Source: Rheinheimera sp. MM224
GTDB lineage: Bacteria; Pseudomonadota; Gammaproteobacteria; Enterobacterales; Alteromonadaceae
NCBI RefSeq assembly: GCF_947090785.1
Contig: NZ_OX352320.1
Location: 2,903,001-2,967,000 of the forward strand
Reading direction: 5' to 3'
DNA length: 64,000 bases
The position numbers were made by a program, and so were the translations under genes. This document shows, piece after piece, positions 53,972-63,916 of this stretch; the first letter of the stretch is position 1; each line of letters begins with the position of its first letter. Under the pieces are notes generated by a model. That model was not told the DNA's origin and ran no database searches. It saw only the letters and a program-made list of their open reading frames with translations.

Positions 53972-54205
53972 TTAATCGAGATAACGTTTTTTCTGCTGCT
54001 GCACATCACTGATAGCCTGAGACAATTCAGCACCTGTCAGGCGATGCTGCTGCATAAGACGCTGCATAGATCCAGACAATTCAGCACTGCTGTGTTCGGT
54101 CACAGGGATTTTGGCCTGACGGTAATAAGTAGTGCCAAAATCAATCAGAGCACAAAGCAGATACACCAGCAGAAAAACCGCCGGATATTTTATTTTGTGT
54201 ACCAT
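53972..54205 (-). CDS. small membrane protein of unknown function
   Basis: This 77-residue protein has one N-terminal membrane helix (AVFLLVYLLCALIDFGTTYY) and a soluble tail ending in a Gln/Lys-rich helix. No family is recognised. The start is taken as the ATG at 54205. Its first 16 nt overlap the end of the upstream gene, so the two are likely co-translated and may work together. Confidence 0.6.
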   Translation of the reverse strand: MVHKIKYPAVFLLVYLLCALIDFGTTYYRQAKIPVTEHSSAELSGSMQRLMQQHRLTGAELSQAISDVQQQKKRYLD

Positions 54206-54825
54206 GTTTTTAGCTCCTGTTCCCATTGTATCCGCTCTTGTGGCCATAAGTCTTTGGTGGTCGCATCATCAAACTTATATCTTTTATTGGCTTTAAGTTT
54301 TAACAGCACGGCGCCAGGTAAACTCTCTAAATCGTCATATTCCAACTCACCCGCTTTCAATACTTTGGCATAGTCGAGAATTTTAGCGGTGAACTCTTTG
54401 GTCAGGGGTGTAGGAGCCATCAGTTTCACCTGACATAAGGTATTGCGACATTCGCTGTCGAGGATACGTAATTCGTTGTTGGTCGTCGTGACGGCCAAAT
54501 GCGCCAGCAGGTACTCAGTCGCGTCAGCCCAGCCTTCATCTCTGTCCTGATCGTCCCACTGTGCATGTTGTTCCAGCAGAGCACTTTCTTCTGCCATTAA
54601 AGCACGAATACCCAAATAAGCATGGATCAGCTGGGCAGCTTCGGGGTTTTTAGCTTCAAAGTCGTTGGCTTGCTTTAACTGGGATTGGGTCATAGGTTCA
54701 GGCAACAGCATAAATGCCAACCAGGGCTTAGCCTGATAAGCAAAAATAGCAGCAAGAACCAACAGCAAACAGATGATCCACTGTGCAGCAACAGATTTTA
54801 TATTGAGCTGAAACTTCAACGCCAT
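54190..54825 (-). CDS. single-pass membrane protein of unknown function
   Basis: This 211-residue protein has an N-terminal helix (WIICLLLVLAAIFAYQA, about 16-32) and a periplasmic-type domain with two cysteines (SECRNTLCQVKLM) that could form a disulfide. The SECRNTLCQV pattern occurs in other exported proteins of unknown function in this group of bacteria. The ATG at 54825 has GGAG five bases upstream. It overlaps the small membrane protein gene downstream. Confidence 0.65.
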   Translation of the reverse strand: MALKFQLNIKSVAAQWIICLLLVLAAIFAYQAKPWLAFMLLPEPMTQSQLKQANDFEAKNPEAAQLIHAYLGIRALMAEESALLEQHAQWDDQDRDEGWADATEYLLAHLAVTTTNNELRILDSECRNTLCQVKLMAPTPLTKEFTAKILDYAKVLKAGELEYDDLESLPGAVLLKLKANKRYKFDDATTKDLWPQERIQWEQELKTWYTK

Positions 54826-54949
54826 ACGAACTCCAATCAAAAGGCGGCAAAGTTTAACAGAGCCTGAATCAGTACTAAAGCGGCTTGTTTAAATGGCGCA
54901 GGGAAATAATAAGCCAGAGCCCAGGCTCTGGCGTTTAGACTATAAAAAC

Positions 54950-55468
54950 TTAGATGGTTCTGGAAAAAAGTAATAAATCCTGATTTTCAATCAAAGACAG
55001 CTCTGTTTTCCCTTCCAGAGCAAAGCCCAACTTAGTTGCTACCTGTTGAGACCCTTCATTATCCGGATGGATCACAGCCACTAATCGCGTCAGACTTAAG
55101 CCCTGTGCAAACTGAATGACAGCCTTCCCGGCTTCTGTAGCCAACCCCTTGCCCCAGAACTCTGGTAAAAAACGGTAACCAAGTTCGGTTTCAGAAATTT
55201 CTTCCAGAAACTTAATGCCACTAAAACCTATCACCTGGCCAGTTTCTTTCCAGACACAGGCAAAACGACCATAACCATACACCTGATAATCCCGCAGTGG
55301 ATGCTGCATCAGATAATCCAGCGTGTCTTGTTTAGACTGCGCTGGCTTATTACCGACATAACGTATCACTTCAGGCACTGTCATCAGCTGATACATGGCA
55401 TCCACATCATCCAACGTAAAAGCACGCAAGATTAACCGTGGAGTTTCCAGTACAGCCTTCATCGACAT
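54950..55468 (-). CDS. GNAT family N-acetyltransferase (RimJ/RimL type)
   Basis: This 172-residue protein starts LETPRLILRAFTLDD, the standard RimJ/RimL-type N-terminus. It contains ELGYRFLPEFWGKGLATEAGKAVIQFA, the acetyl-CoA motif A, and HPDNEGSQQVATKLGF. The acceptor is unknown. It follows ygiQ with only 3 nt between the stop and the ATG, so they share a transcript. Confidence 0.9.
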   Translation of the reverse strand: MSMKAVLETPRLILRAFTLDDVDAMYQLMTVPEVIRYVGNKPAQSKQDTLDYLMQHPLRDYQVYGYGRFACVWKETGQVIGFSGIKFLEEISETELGYRFLPEFWGKGLATEAGKAVIQFAQGLSLTRLVAVIHPDNEGSQQVATKLGFALEGKTELSLIENQDLLLFSRTI

Positions 55469-55471
55469 AGG

Positions 55472-57739
55472 TTAACCCTTAGCTTTTTTGCTAAAAGACG
55501 GCTTACCGGACGAGCGTTTAATTTTTTCTACCGCTTTGGCCGCAGGATTAACCCCTGTGTGACGGGTTAACGCCACCTGGCCTGGCTTTTTACCTGGTAC
55601 TTTGATGTTACGCAGGAACATGTCCTCTTTGCCCTCTTCTGGCACCAGACAACCTTTGCTTCTGCCAATCAGGTGTTTTAAGCCCATTTTGACTAAAGCT
55701 TCGCGGATCATCGGCCAGCCTTTTGGATCGTGGTAACGCAACAAGGCTTTGTGCAAGCGGCGCTGACGTTCACCTTTAGGCACAGGCACTACTTCGGTAT
55801 TGCCTTTGATATTTTTCAGCGAGTTCATCTCTGTGTGATAGATGGTGGTCGCGTTCGCCATAGGGCTTGGGTAGAAGTTCTGCACCTGATCCAGTTTAAA
55901 ATCACGTTCTTTCAGCCAGAGCGCTAAATTCACCATGTCTTTATCTGTAGTACCAGGATGCGCTGAAATAAAATACGGGATCAGGTACTGCTCTTTGCCC
56001 GCTTCACGGCTGAAACGGTCAAACATTTCTTTAAACTTGTCATAAGCACCCATGCCAGGTTTCATCATCTTCGACAATGGGCCAGTTTCGGTATGCTCAG
56101 GGGCTATTTTTAAATAACCACCCACATGGTGCTGCACCAACTCTTTTACGTAATTTGGATCTTCAACCGCTAAGTCGTAACGCACGCCGGATGCCACCAG
56201 AATCTTTTTAATACCATCCACTTTACGGGCAGCACGGTATAAATCCACAGTCGGGCTTTGGTCTGTGTCCATATGTTCACAAATGGTCGGATAGACACAA
56301 GAAGGCCGGCGACAGGTTTGCTCCGCTTTTGGATTTTTACAACGTAAGCGATACATATTGGCGGTTGGGCCACCTAAATCCGAGATCACGCCGGTAAAAC
56401 CAGGCACTTTGTCACGAATTTCTTTAATTTCTTTTAAAATTGATTCCTGCGAACGGCTTTGAATCACGCGGCCTTCGTGTTCTGTGATAGAACAAAAAGA
56501 ACAACCACCAAAACAGCCACGCATAATGTTGACCGAAGTTTTGATCATCTCATAAGCAGGAATTTTCGCCTTGCCATACACAGGGTGTGGCACACGTTGA
56601 TAAGGCAAGCCAAATACGCCGTCCATCTCTTCTGTGGTCAGCGGGAAAGCTGGAGGATTCACCCATAAATGACGGTCACCATGACGCTGGTAAATAGCGC
56701 GGGCACAACCCGGGTTGGTTTCCTGGTGCAAAATACGTGAAGCGTGGGCATACAACGACTTATTGACACTGACTTGCTCAAAAGCCGGCAGTTTGACATA
56801 AGTTTTTTCCCACGGCTTTTGGCGTGGCGGCTGCACCAGTATAGGCTTAGCTTCCACTTCAGGCGCTTTGCTTAAGTCGATGCCTTGCTGAGCAAACTCA
56901 GAGAAAGTGCCACAACCCACGTCATCTGCGCCATAAGGATTAGGCACAGGGTCAATTTTTCCGACTTTATCAATAGCGGTGGAATCGACACCACGCCAGC
57001 CCGGTAAAGGCTCTTTGCGGATCACAGCAGTACCACGAATATCATGCAGCGTATTGATATCTTCACCATTGGCGATACGATGCGCCACTTCAATCAGCGG
57101 ACGTTCGGCGTTGCCGTAGATCAACATCTCGGCTTTGGCATCAAAAATAATGGAGCGACGAACTTTTTCCTGCCAGTAATCATAATGGGCGATACGGCGC
57201 AGGCTGGCCTCAATACCACCAATGATCACAGGCACGTCTTTGTAGGCTTCTTTGCAGCGCTGCGAATACACCAGTACTGCACGATCAGGTCGTTTGCCAC
57301 CTTCATTGCCAGGCGTGTAGGCATCGTCGTGACGTAATTTTTTATCCGCTGTGTAGCGGTTAATCATCGAATCCATATTGCCGGCAGAAACACCAAAAAA
57401 CAGATTCGGTTTGCCAAGCGTCATAAAAGCATCTTTGGACGACCAATCAGGCTGAGCAATCATACCCACCCGAAAACCCTGACTTTCCAGCATACGGCCT
57501 ACGACGGCCATACCAAAACTTGGGTGATCGACATAAGCGTCACCGACGACCAGAATAATATCGCAGCTGTCCCAGCCCAGTTGTTTCATCTCGGCCCGGC
57601 TCATTGGCAAAAATGGTGCAGTACCAAAGGACTCAGCCCAGTATTTAGGATAAGAAAATAGTCCCCGCTCGGCCGCCATGCGGTCCACTGCTGCGGATTT
57701 TCTTAAAGGGACCTGATTCATTTGCATCTGTTGCTTCAC
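55472..57739 (-). CDS. ygiQ: YgiQ family radical SAM protein
   Basis: This 755-residue protein has an N-terminal UPF0313 domain ([21 protein letters not shown]). The radical SAM cluster motif [12 protein letters not shown] (Cys-x3-Cys-x2-Cys) is near residue 410. A second cysteine-rich stretch ([14 protein letters not shown]) and a basic C-terminal tail follow. The reaction is unknown, though the [4Fe-4S] cluster and SAM binding are clear. Length matches E. coli YgiQ (739). Confidence 0.93.
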   Translation of the reverse strand: MKQQMQMNQVPLRKSAAVDRMAAERGLFSYPKYWAESFGTAPFLPMSRAEMKQLGWDSCDIILVVGDAYVDHPSFGMAVVGRMLESQGFRVGMIAQPDWSSKDAFMTLGKPNLFFGVSAGNMDSMINRYTADKKLRHDDAYTPGNEGGKRPDRAVLVYSQRCKEAYKDVPVIIGGIEASLRRIAHYDYWQEKVRRSIIFDAKAEMLIYGNAERPLIEVAHRIANGEDINTLHDIRGTAVIRKEPLPGWRGVDSTAIDKVGKIDPVPNPYGADDVGCGTFSEFAQQGIDLSKAPEVEAKPILVQPPRQKPWEKTYVKLPAFEQVSVNKSLYAHASRILHQETNPGCARAIYQRHGDRHLWVNPPAFPLTTEEMDGVFGLPYQRVPHPVYGKAKIPAYEMIKTSVNIMRGCFGGCSFCSITEHEGRVIQSRSQESILKEIKEIRDKVPGFTGVISDLGGPTANMYRLRCKNPKAEQTCRRPSCVYPTICEHMDTDQSPTVDLYRAARKVDGIKKILVASGVRYDLAVEDPNYVKELVQHHVGGYLKIAPEHTETGPLSKMMKPGMGAYDKFKEMFDRFSREAGKEQYLIPYFISAHPGTTDKDMVNLALWLKERDFKLDQVQNFYPSPMANATTIYHTEMNSLKNIKGNTEVVPVPKGERQRRLHKALLRYHDPKGWPMIREALVKMGLKHLIGRSKGCLVPEEGKEDMFLRNIKVPGKKPGQVALTRHTGVNPAAKAVEKIKRSSGKPSFSKKAKG

Positions 57740-57815
57740 TCGGTTTTGCCTGCCAAAAATGGCCGCGCATTATACTTGTTTAAGTAAAGGATTACTAACT
57801 TTAAGCTGAACTGCT

Positions 57816-58277
57816 TTAGCCCTTTTGTCGATTAAAATTTAGCCGAAACCCCTTTTCTGCGCCATCGCTGACATCCACTTGCAACGAATCAGCAGACAGC
57901 AGTTGGTAATCCAGCTGTTTTGGAAAGTCGTGGTTTTTATTTTCAAAGCGGAATCTATTGTTTTGACAGGAGATTAGTGCAAAGGCTACAGGCAGCGGGT
58001 TGTGTTTTACTTTGGCAAGATAAAACACTGAGCCTTGCATCTGCACTAAGCGTAATTCTTCACTGTCCTTCAGAACACCAGCTAAATCATGGGTGTTTCC
58101 AAGCCCTTCAAAGCTTTGATCTGAGACTTTGCGCCAGCTTTCACTTACTACAGATTTTTTAGTCTGCGCTTGCCACTGCCCCACTAAAGGTGTGAGTGAG
58201 CTGAGTTCACACTGAGCCAATACCGAATAACAGAGCGGATAACAGACTAAACACAACAGAGATACAAAGAGTTTCAT
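57816..58277 (-). CDS. DUF6265-like exported protein
   Basis: This 153-residue protein has a signal peptide (about 1-21, ending SVLAQ). The mature part starts with the LVGQWQA motif and ends in the family-like NRFRFENKNHDFPKQLDY segment, resembling DUF6265 proteins. Function is unknown and the fold is probably lipocalin-like. It lies alone on the minus strand between ygiQ and the GDT1-type exporter gene. Confidence 0.7.
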   Translation of the reverse strand: MKLFVSLLCLVCYPLCYSVLAQCELSSLTPLVGQWQAQTKKSVVSESWRKVSDQSFEGLGNTHDLAGVLKDSEELRLVQMQGSVFYLAKVKHNPLPVAFALISCQNNRFRFENKNHDFPKQLDYQLLSADSLQVDVSDGAEKGFRLNFNRQKG

Positions 58278-58334
58278 TGCAGCCTCTTACTCAAGCTAAA
58301 CCGGCTTTAGCATAGAGGCTGCCACTTAAAAGCA

Positions 58335-58898
58335 CTAGTACATCAGAATGGTGATGACACCCAGCAGCATAAAGATCGCACAAGCGACACGGCGCGCCCA
58401 GTCTAACGAAATACGTTCCAGCAACCAGCTGCCTGCATAGACTACAGGTACATTGGCGGCCAGCATGCCGATGGTAGTGCCTAAAATCACCTGCCAGGTT
58501 TCTGGGTAAGTAGCTGCCAGCAGCACTGTAGCTACCTGAGTTTTATCGCCAATTTCAGCAAGGAAAAATAAAATACAGCTGGCAAAAAAGGCACCGTATT
58601 TTAAAACGCTGACTTCTTCGCTGTCGTCTTTATCCGGAATAAGTAACCACAAGGCCACGGCAATAAAAGAGCCACCTAACAACCAGCTATGCCAACCTTG
58701 TGGAATAAACTGCGCCACCCAGGCACCAAACCAAGCCGATGCGGCGTGATTTAATAAAGTAGCCACCAGAATACCGGCAATAATAGCGCCACGAGAGCGA
58801 AAGCGAGCCGCGAGGAATAAAGACAAAAGCTGAGTTTTATCGCCGATCTCTGCAACAGCAACAGAAGCGAAGGAGGCAACAAAGGCATCAAAAAACAT
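58335..58898 (-). CDS. GDT1/UPF0016 family manganese exporter (TMEM165-like)
   Basis: This 187-residue inner-membrane protein has six helices and two copies of the family motif E-x-G-D-K-T (AEIGDKTQLLS near residue 16 and AEIGDKTQVAT near 113), an internal duplication. Bacterial members such as MneA/MntX export Mn2+. The start is the ATG at 58898, with AGGTG six bases upstream. A GTG three codons earlier has no ribosome-binding site. The yybP-ykoY riboswitch in front of it confirms control by Mn2+. Confidence 0.92.
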   Translation of the reverse strand: MFFDAFVASFASVAVAEIGDKTQLLSLFLAARFRSRGAIIAGILVATLLNHAASAWFGAWVAQFIPQGWHSWLLGGSFIAVALWLLIPDKDDSEEVSVLKYGAFFASCILFFLAEIGDKTQVATVLLAATYPETWQVILGTTIGMLAANVPVVYAGSWLLERISLDWARRVACAIFMLLGVITILMY

Positions 58899-58919
58899 AA
58901 ACTGCACCTGGCGGGAAAA

Positions 58920-58967
58920 CTAAACATAAGACAACACACCAACTCCCGCCTGGGGTTAGTACGTTGT
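58920..58967 (-). promoter_or_regulatory. expression platform of the Mn2+ riboswitch
   Basis: AAGACAAC directly at the 3' end of the aptamer pairs with GTTGTCTT some 25 nt later, enclosing a CTAACCCC/GGGAGTTGG stem. The first strand shares bases with the P1 helix (CCTAAGAC), so the two structures exclude each other. GGCGGGA in the loop can also pair with TCCCGCC just before the ribosome-binding site. Readout is probably at translation. Confidence 0.6.
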
Positions 58968-59088
58968 CTTAGGTCTCATTAATACCTGATCAGCGACGAT
59001 CAATGGGACGTTGTTGCCATGTACAGTGAGGTACAAGTATGTTGACAACAACACAAAACCTGGCGGTTTTGTAAATTACTCCCCTAAG
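58968..59088 (-). ncRNA. yybP-ykoY manganese riboswitch aptamer
   Basis: On the minus strand the aptamer opens with CTTAGGGGAGTA, carries the conserved GTCAACATACTTG segment and closes with GAGACCTAAG. P1 is CTTAGG paired with CCTAAG. The 5' GGGGAGTA and the 3' GAGACC are signature parts of the yybP-ykoY class, which binds Mn2+. It lies in the leader of a GDT1-type manganese exporter gene. Confidence 0.92.
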
Positions 59089-59157
59089 CGCGGATGCATT
59101 TTAGCCGTGCTTAGGGAGCTTGAGCAAGCAAAAATTCGGCAGCAGCAGAAATTCAGC

Positions 59158-59994
59158 TTAACCTTTTAAGTGCCTTGCATGAAAACGCAGATGTTCTTCA
59201 ATAAAGCTGCTGATAAAAAAGTAGCTGTGATCGTAACCCGATTGTAGGCGAATTTGCGCTCCACTTTGGCTGCGCTGATTGGCTTCCATCAAAGATTCAG
59301 TGCGAAGCTGTGACGGGTAAAATTGATCGCCCTCGCCCTGATCGATCAGCATCGGCAAACTGCTTTGTTTTTGCGCCAGTAAAAAACTCGCGTCGTACTG
59401 CAACCATTGGCTTTGTTCATCGCCAAGATACGCAGTAAAGGCCTTTTTGCCCCAGTCACATTCTGATGGCTGACAAATAGGAGAAAAAGCCGACACTGAG
59501 CGGTAAGCCCCAGCTTCACGTAAAGCAATCACTAAAGCACCATGGCCGCCCATCGAGTGACCGCTGATGGCTTTGGCTGATGTGACAGGTAAATGTGCTT
59601 CCACTAAAGATGGCAGTTCACGGCTGATATAGTCGTACATCTGATAATGAGCAGCCCAGGGCTCTTGTGTCGCATTGACATAAAAACCTGCCCCCTGACC
59701 TAAATCATAAGCGGCATCGTCAGCCACCTGCTCACCCCGTGGGCTGGTGTCCGGGATCACTAACGCTATGCCAAGCTCTGCCGCTACGCGCTGCGCACCG
59801 GCTTTGACCGAAAAATTTTCATCAGTGCAGGTTAAACCTGATAACCAGTACAGCACTGGCACTTTTTGTTTTTCAGCCGCTGGCGGCAAATAGACAGAAA
59901 AGTGCATCACGCCTTTGACTGAATCTGAGTGATGCTGATACTTAATCTGGCGGCCAGCAAACAGTTTATGTTCGGATAACTGAATTAATGTCAT
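59158..59994 (-). CDS. frmB: S-formylglutathione hydrolase
   Basis: This 278-residue esterase-D family serine hydrolase cleaves S-formylglutathione to formate and glutathione. The nucleophile elbow is SGHSMGGHGA, and the N-terminal half has the family segment YWLSGLTCTDENF. Catalytic Asp and His lie in DQGEGDQFYP and GYDHSYFF. It follows the frmA gene by 65 nt and completes glutathione-dependent formaldehyde removal. Confidence 0.95.
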   Translation of the reverse strand: MTLIQLSEHKLFAGRQIKYQHHSDSVKGVMHFSVYLPPAAEKQKVPVLYWLSGLTCTDENFSVKAGAQRVAAELGIALVIPDTSPRGEQVADDAAYDLGQGAGFYVNATQEPWAAHYQMYDYISRELPSLVEAHLPVTSAKAISGHSMGGHGALVIALREAGAYRSVSAFSPICQPSECDWGKKAFTAYLGDEQSQWLQYDASFLLAQKQSSLPMLIDQGEGDQFYPSQLRTESLMEANQRSQSGAQIRLQSGYDHSYFFISSFIEEHLRFHARHLKG

Positions 59995-60015
59995 TGCTTT
60001 ATCCTTGTGCAGATA

Positions 60016-60035
60016 AAGCCCGGCGAACCGGGCTT
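60016..60035. terminator. intercistronic hairpin between frmA and frmB
   Basis: AAGCCCGG-CGAA-CCGGGCTT is an 8-bp perfect stem in the frmA-frmB gap. On the minus strand only TT follows the stem, so it may reduce rather than stop read-through, or stabilise frmA mRNA. Confidence 0.5.
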
Positions 60036-60059
60036 TTAATAAATGACTAAATACTGTGG

Positions 60060-61193
<1,134 letters not shown>

Positions 61194-61275
61194 TTAGTTG
61201 TCAGTGAGTATAACCCATTGTAATTTTTTCTTAATCGATGATAATCCCTGCAAATAACAAATGAGTTTTGCATAA

Positions 61276-62166
61276 ATGAAAGAATGGCAAGGCATCAGCG
61301 AATTTGTGGCGGTAGCAGAACTTGGCAGTTTCTCTAAAGCAGCCAAAGTCTTAGGCATTTCAGTCGCTCAGGTGAGCCGCACAGTACTGCAATTAGAACA
61401 GCGGCTGAACTGCAAACTGGTACTTCGCACCACCCGCCAGGTACGGCTCACTGAACAAGGCACTCTGTATTACCAACATTGCCGCGCTTTAGTCAACGGC
61501 CTGCAACAAGCCAATCAACTACTGACCAGCCTGCAGCACGAACCTTCAGGCGCGATAAAAATTACCGCTCCTGTGTATTATGGCGAGCAATTTATTGCAC
61601 CTTTGCTGCATGAATTTTTATTACGTTACCCCAAAGTGCAGCTGGATTTGCAGCTGACTAACGACCAGCTGGATCTGGTGCAAGGCGGTTTTGATTGCGC
61701 CATACGCTTAGGAACTCTTAACGATTCCAGCTTACAGGCCAAAGCCTTAGGCAAACGCACCCTGTATTTATGCGCCAGCCCCGACTATCTGCAAAAGTTC
61801 GGCACCCCAGCTAGTGTGGCCGAACTGCATCAGCATAGATGCTTAGTGGGATCTGTCGATTTCTGGCGCTTTGAACAACAAGGCCAAAAGCTGCAGTTTA
61901 AACCCCAGCCTTATTTACGTTGTAATAGCGGCGTGGCTTTAACAGATGCGGTACTTAAAGGTTTAGGTGTGACCCAACTACCGGATTATTACTTGCAGCC
62001 CTTTTTAGAAGACGGCCGTTTAGTGGCCTTATTAGCAGAGCAACAACCGTCCGACGAAGGCATCTGGGCCTTGTATCCACTCAACCGGCATTTACCTGTC
62101 AAAGTGCGATTACTGCTGGATTGGTTGCAGCAAGGCTTGGAAAGCTTTCCAAAGCTGACAGGCTAA
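61276..62166 (+). CDS. LysR family transcriptional regulator
   Basis: This 296-residue protein has the LysR helix-turn-helix at residues about 14-60 (SFSKAAKVLGISVAQVSRTVLQLEQRL) and a C-terminal periplasmic-binding-protein-like effector domain. It is divergent from frmA across a 97-nt gap, and such regulators next to frmA/fghA are common. Control of the formaldehyde genes is inferred from position, and the inducer is unknown. Confidence 0.92.
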   Translation: MKEWQGISEFVAVAELGSFSKAAKVLGISVAQVSRTVLQLEQRLNCKLVLRTTRQVRLTEQGTLYYQHCRALVNGLQQANQLLTSLQHEPSGAIKITAPVYYGEQFIAPLLHEFLLRYPKVQLDLQLTNDQLDLVQGGFDCAIRLGTLNDSSLQAKALGKRTLYLCASPDYLQKFGTPASVAELHQHRCLVGSVDFWRFEQQGQKLQFKPQPYLRCNSGVALTDAVLKGLGVTQLPDYYLQPFLEDGRLVALLAEQQPSDEGIWALYPLNRHLPVKVRLLLDWLQQGLESFPKLTG

Positions 62167-62269
62167 TATGTCTTTAGTTGTCACGGATCAGTTTTCAAAC
62201 ACTGAGTTCATTGCGACTTTGTTATCCCCTAAAAAAACCAAGAGCAAAATGAAAGGCTTGCCACTGCTA

Positions 62270-62680
62270 TCATTGAGATCCCGCACTCACTTTGTATGAT
62301 GCTTGAATTAGTTTTTCAGCTTCTTCGTCCGTTATCGCCTCGGGGTTACAAATAACATAGCCATTAACCTGTGAGATTATGTATTTAACTAAACCAGCTG
62401 TCGGAATATGTTCATATTGACTTTCTTTTACTCTGACTGATTTAAAATTTTCTGATTTACATAATTCTGTAGCCCTTCGTTTAAACATTTTATGTGCTGT
62501 AGAAAAATCAGCCCAAGGAGCAAAATTAGTCTTAGCAACAATAGAATAAAGACCCTCATGTACTTTATGATCTGCGAACCCTCCTCCCAAAGAATTAGAT
62601 CCATCTGTATTTAAATTATGGTACGAAGACGTACACCCGGACATTAACATTACAAGACCAATAACCTTTACATATTTCAT
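62270..62680 (-). CDS. hypothetical lipoprotein (CC0125/CC1285-like)
   Basis: This 136-residue lipoprotein has a lipobox (LMSGC, Cys16). The pattern GGGFADHKVHEGLYSIVAKTN near residues 32-52, a later RRATELCKSENF, and a short C-terminal tail recall small lipoproteins of the CC0125/CC1285 kind. Function is unknown. The gene is noticeably more AT-rich than its neighbours and uses codons such as ATA and TTA more often. It lies beside a transposase, so it may be a recent acquisition. Confidence 0.7.
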   Translation of the reverse strand: MKYVKVIGLVMLMSGCTSSYHNLNTDGSNSLGGGFADHKVHEGLYSIVAKTNFAPWADFSTAHKMFKRRATELCKSENFKSVRVKESQYEHIPTAGLVKYIISQVNGYVICNPEAITDEEAEKLIQASYKVSAGSQ

Positions 62681-62737
62681 CTAAACTCCTGAATATAATC
62701 AATCACTTGCACCTGTAAAGACTTGGGATTTTATCTG

Positions 62738-63643
62738 CTACAAAGCTATTGCGCAAAGCGAATGGACTTTAGTGTCAGGTCTTGCCCTTTGCCCCAGTGG
62801 ATACTTTGTAGCTTTTCCCTGAAATGATACGGCTAATAGTTCCATATGTAATCCAAAATAATGACTTAACTCTGTCTGATGATATCCTCCGCTGGCGTAA
62901 GCTAAGTGAATAGCCTTGTTTCTGTCCCCTGAGGCTTGCTCTACATACCAATCTAAAGACTTCGCGGGTAAACGTTTTTGCTTAGCCGGAATTTCAGATA
63001 ACAATTCAGGGCAGGATATTTTGCTTTGCATTTCACTGACAAAACTATCTGAACCAAGATAAATCAGTTGCTTGACCTCAGGCCACAAATTTTTTCCCAC
63101 CCCGCGCAATACGAAAACCTGATACTTACGAATGGCAAGTGACCGCTCGTTACCAAAGAGCGACAACAACTGGTCCACTGCCAGCCATGGCGGAGGCTCC
63201 TGATAATGGCAGGTAAAAACATAACTACTCCAGGGCCACTCTTCGCAGCTATCCACCATGGCCGCACGCACCGGATTCAATACAACATAACGGCTTACTT
63301 CCAGCAGATAACTGTCCTTTTGCACCAGAATTCCTTTAAAGCGTCCCTGAAACAGATGACCTACCCTTTTGTGTGTCCGGTTAAAAATTTGGGTATAAAC
63401 ACCATTGAGTTGGCGCATGCCGTCACTTAAATTGGCATCCGGAGTTTCAAGCAGAAGATGGTAATGGTTGGTCATTAGACAATAGGCGTGAATGACCCAA
63501 TTGAAGCGTTCACATACCTGCGCGACAAGCTCCAGAAAAACCTGATAGTCCGTTTCATTCAGATAAATAGCTTTACGTTCATTACCACGTGAAGTCACAT
63601 GATACAAAGCCCCGGCGAATTCCAATCGTAGTGGTCGGCTCAT
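62738..63643 (-). CDS. REP-associated tyrosine transposase (RAYT), C-terminus frameshifted
   Basis: This 301-residue protein has the Y1 transposase fold: MSRPLRLEFAGALYHVTSRGN, the metal-binding HxH in NHYHLLLE (near residue 68), and SYLLEVSRYVVLNPVRA with the catalytic Tyr region. A helix-turn-helix region begins near residue 262. Around 62845 the frame breaks. The present frame reads ATG GAA after LH, whereas the -1 frame gives YGTISRIISGKSYK and ends AKGKT at 62775-62777. The 62738 end reflects the shifted frame. A single missing base would explain it. The start is the ATG at 63643. RAYT proteins cut and mobilise REP hairpins. Confidence 0.85.
   Translation of the reverse strand: MSRPLRLEFAGALYHVTSRGNERKAIYLNETDYQVFLELVAQVCERFNWVIHAYCLMTNHYHLLLETPDANLSDGMRQLNGVYTQIFNRTHKRVGHLFQGRFKGILVQKDSYLLEVSRYVVLNPVRAAMVDSCEEWPWSSYVFTCHYQEPPPWLAVDQLLSLFGNERSLAIRKYQVFVLRGVGKNLWPEVKQLIYLGSDSFVSEMQSKISCPELLSEIPAKQKRLPAKSLDWYVEQASGDRNKAIHLAYASGGYHQTELSHYFGLHMELLAVSFQGKATKYPLGQRARPDTKVHSLCAIAL
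62772..62795 (-). repeat. left REP-like inverted end of the RAYT element
   Basis: This 24-nt sequence at the 3' end of the transposase gene is the exact inverse of the two copies at 63815-63838 and 63884-63907. The core is GGGGCAAAGGGCAAGACC (minus-strand reading), followed by the TGA that would stop the unshifted gene. Confidence 0.8.
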
Positions 63644-63766
63644 CCTTGCCCCCAAAACAGATAAGGTCATTTAACCATAGTTAACCTTCTCTGTCCGAGC
63701 AAGGATTTACACTCTCTGGCGTTTTGATGAATGATGGATGGTTATTGCGGTTTGCAATCAGGAAGC

Positions 63767-63781
63767 GGGGATTCCCCGCCA
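63767..63781. repeat. GC-rich hairpin upstream of the RAYT gene
   Basis: GCGGGG-ATT-CCCCGC is a perfect 6-bp stem (start near 63766) just before the direct repeats. A short, GC-rich hairpin next to a RAYT gene is the usual form of REP substrates. Confidence 0.5.
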
Positions 63782-63847
63782 CTGAAAATAAATGAAAACA
63801 ATGCCTTACAACGAGGGGCAAAGGGCAAGACCTGACACCAAGTTTTT
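63781..63847 (+). repeat. direct repeat copy 1 of the RAYT element right end
   Basis: This 67-nt unit begins ACTGAAAATAAATG, contains the 24-nt REP-like core at 63815-63838 and ends AGTTTTT. It is repeated exactly after a 2-nt spacer. The core is in inverted orientation to the one at the other side of the transposase gene. Confidence 0.9.
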
Positions 63848-63849
63848 AT

Positions 63850-63916
63850 ACTGAAAATAAATGAAAACAATGCCTTACAACGAGGGGCAAAGGGCAAGAC
63901 CTGACACCAAGTTTTT
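63850..63916 (+). repeat. direct repeat copy 2 of the RAYT element right end
   Basis: This is an identical 67-nt copy (69-nt period) with its core at 63884-63907. It runs directly up to the nucleotidyltransferase reading frame. Tandem duplication by slippage or a second insertion of the same end would give this pattern. Confidence 0.9.
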
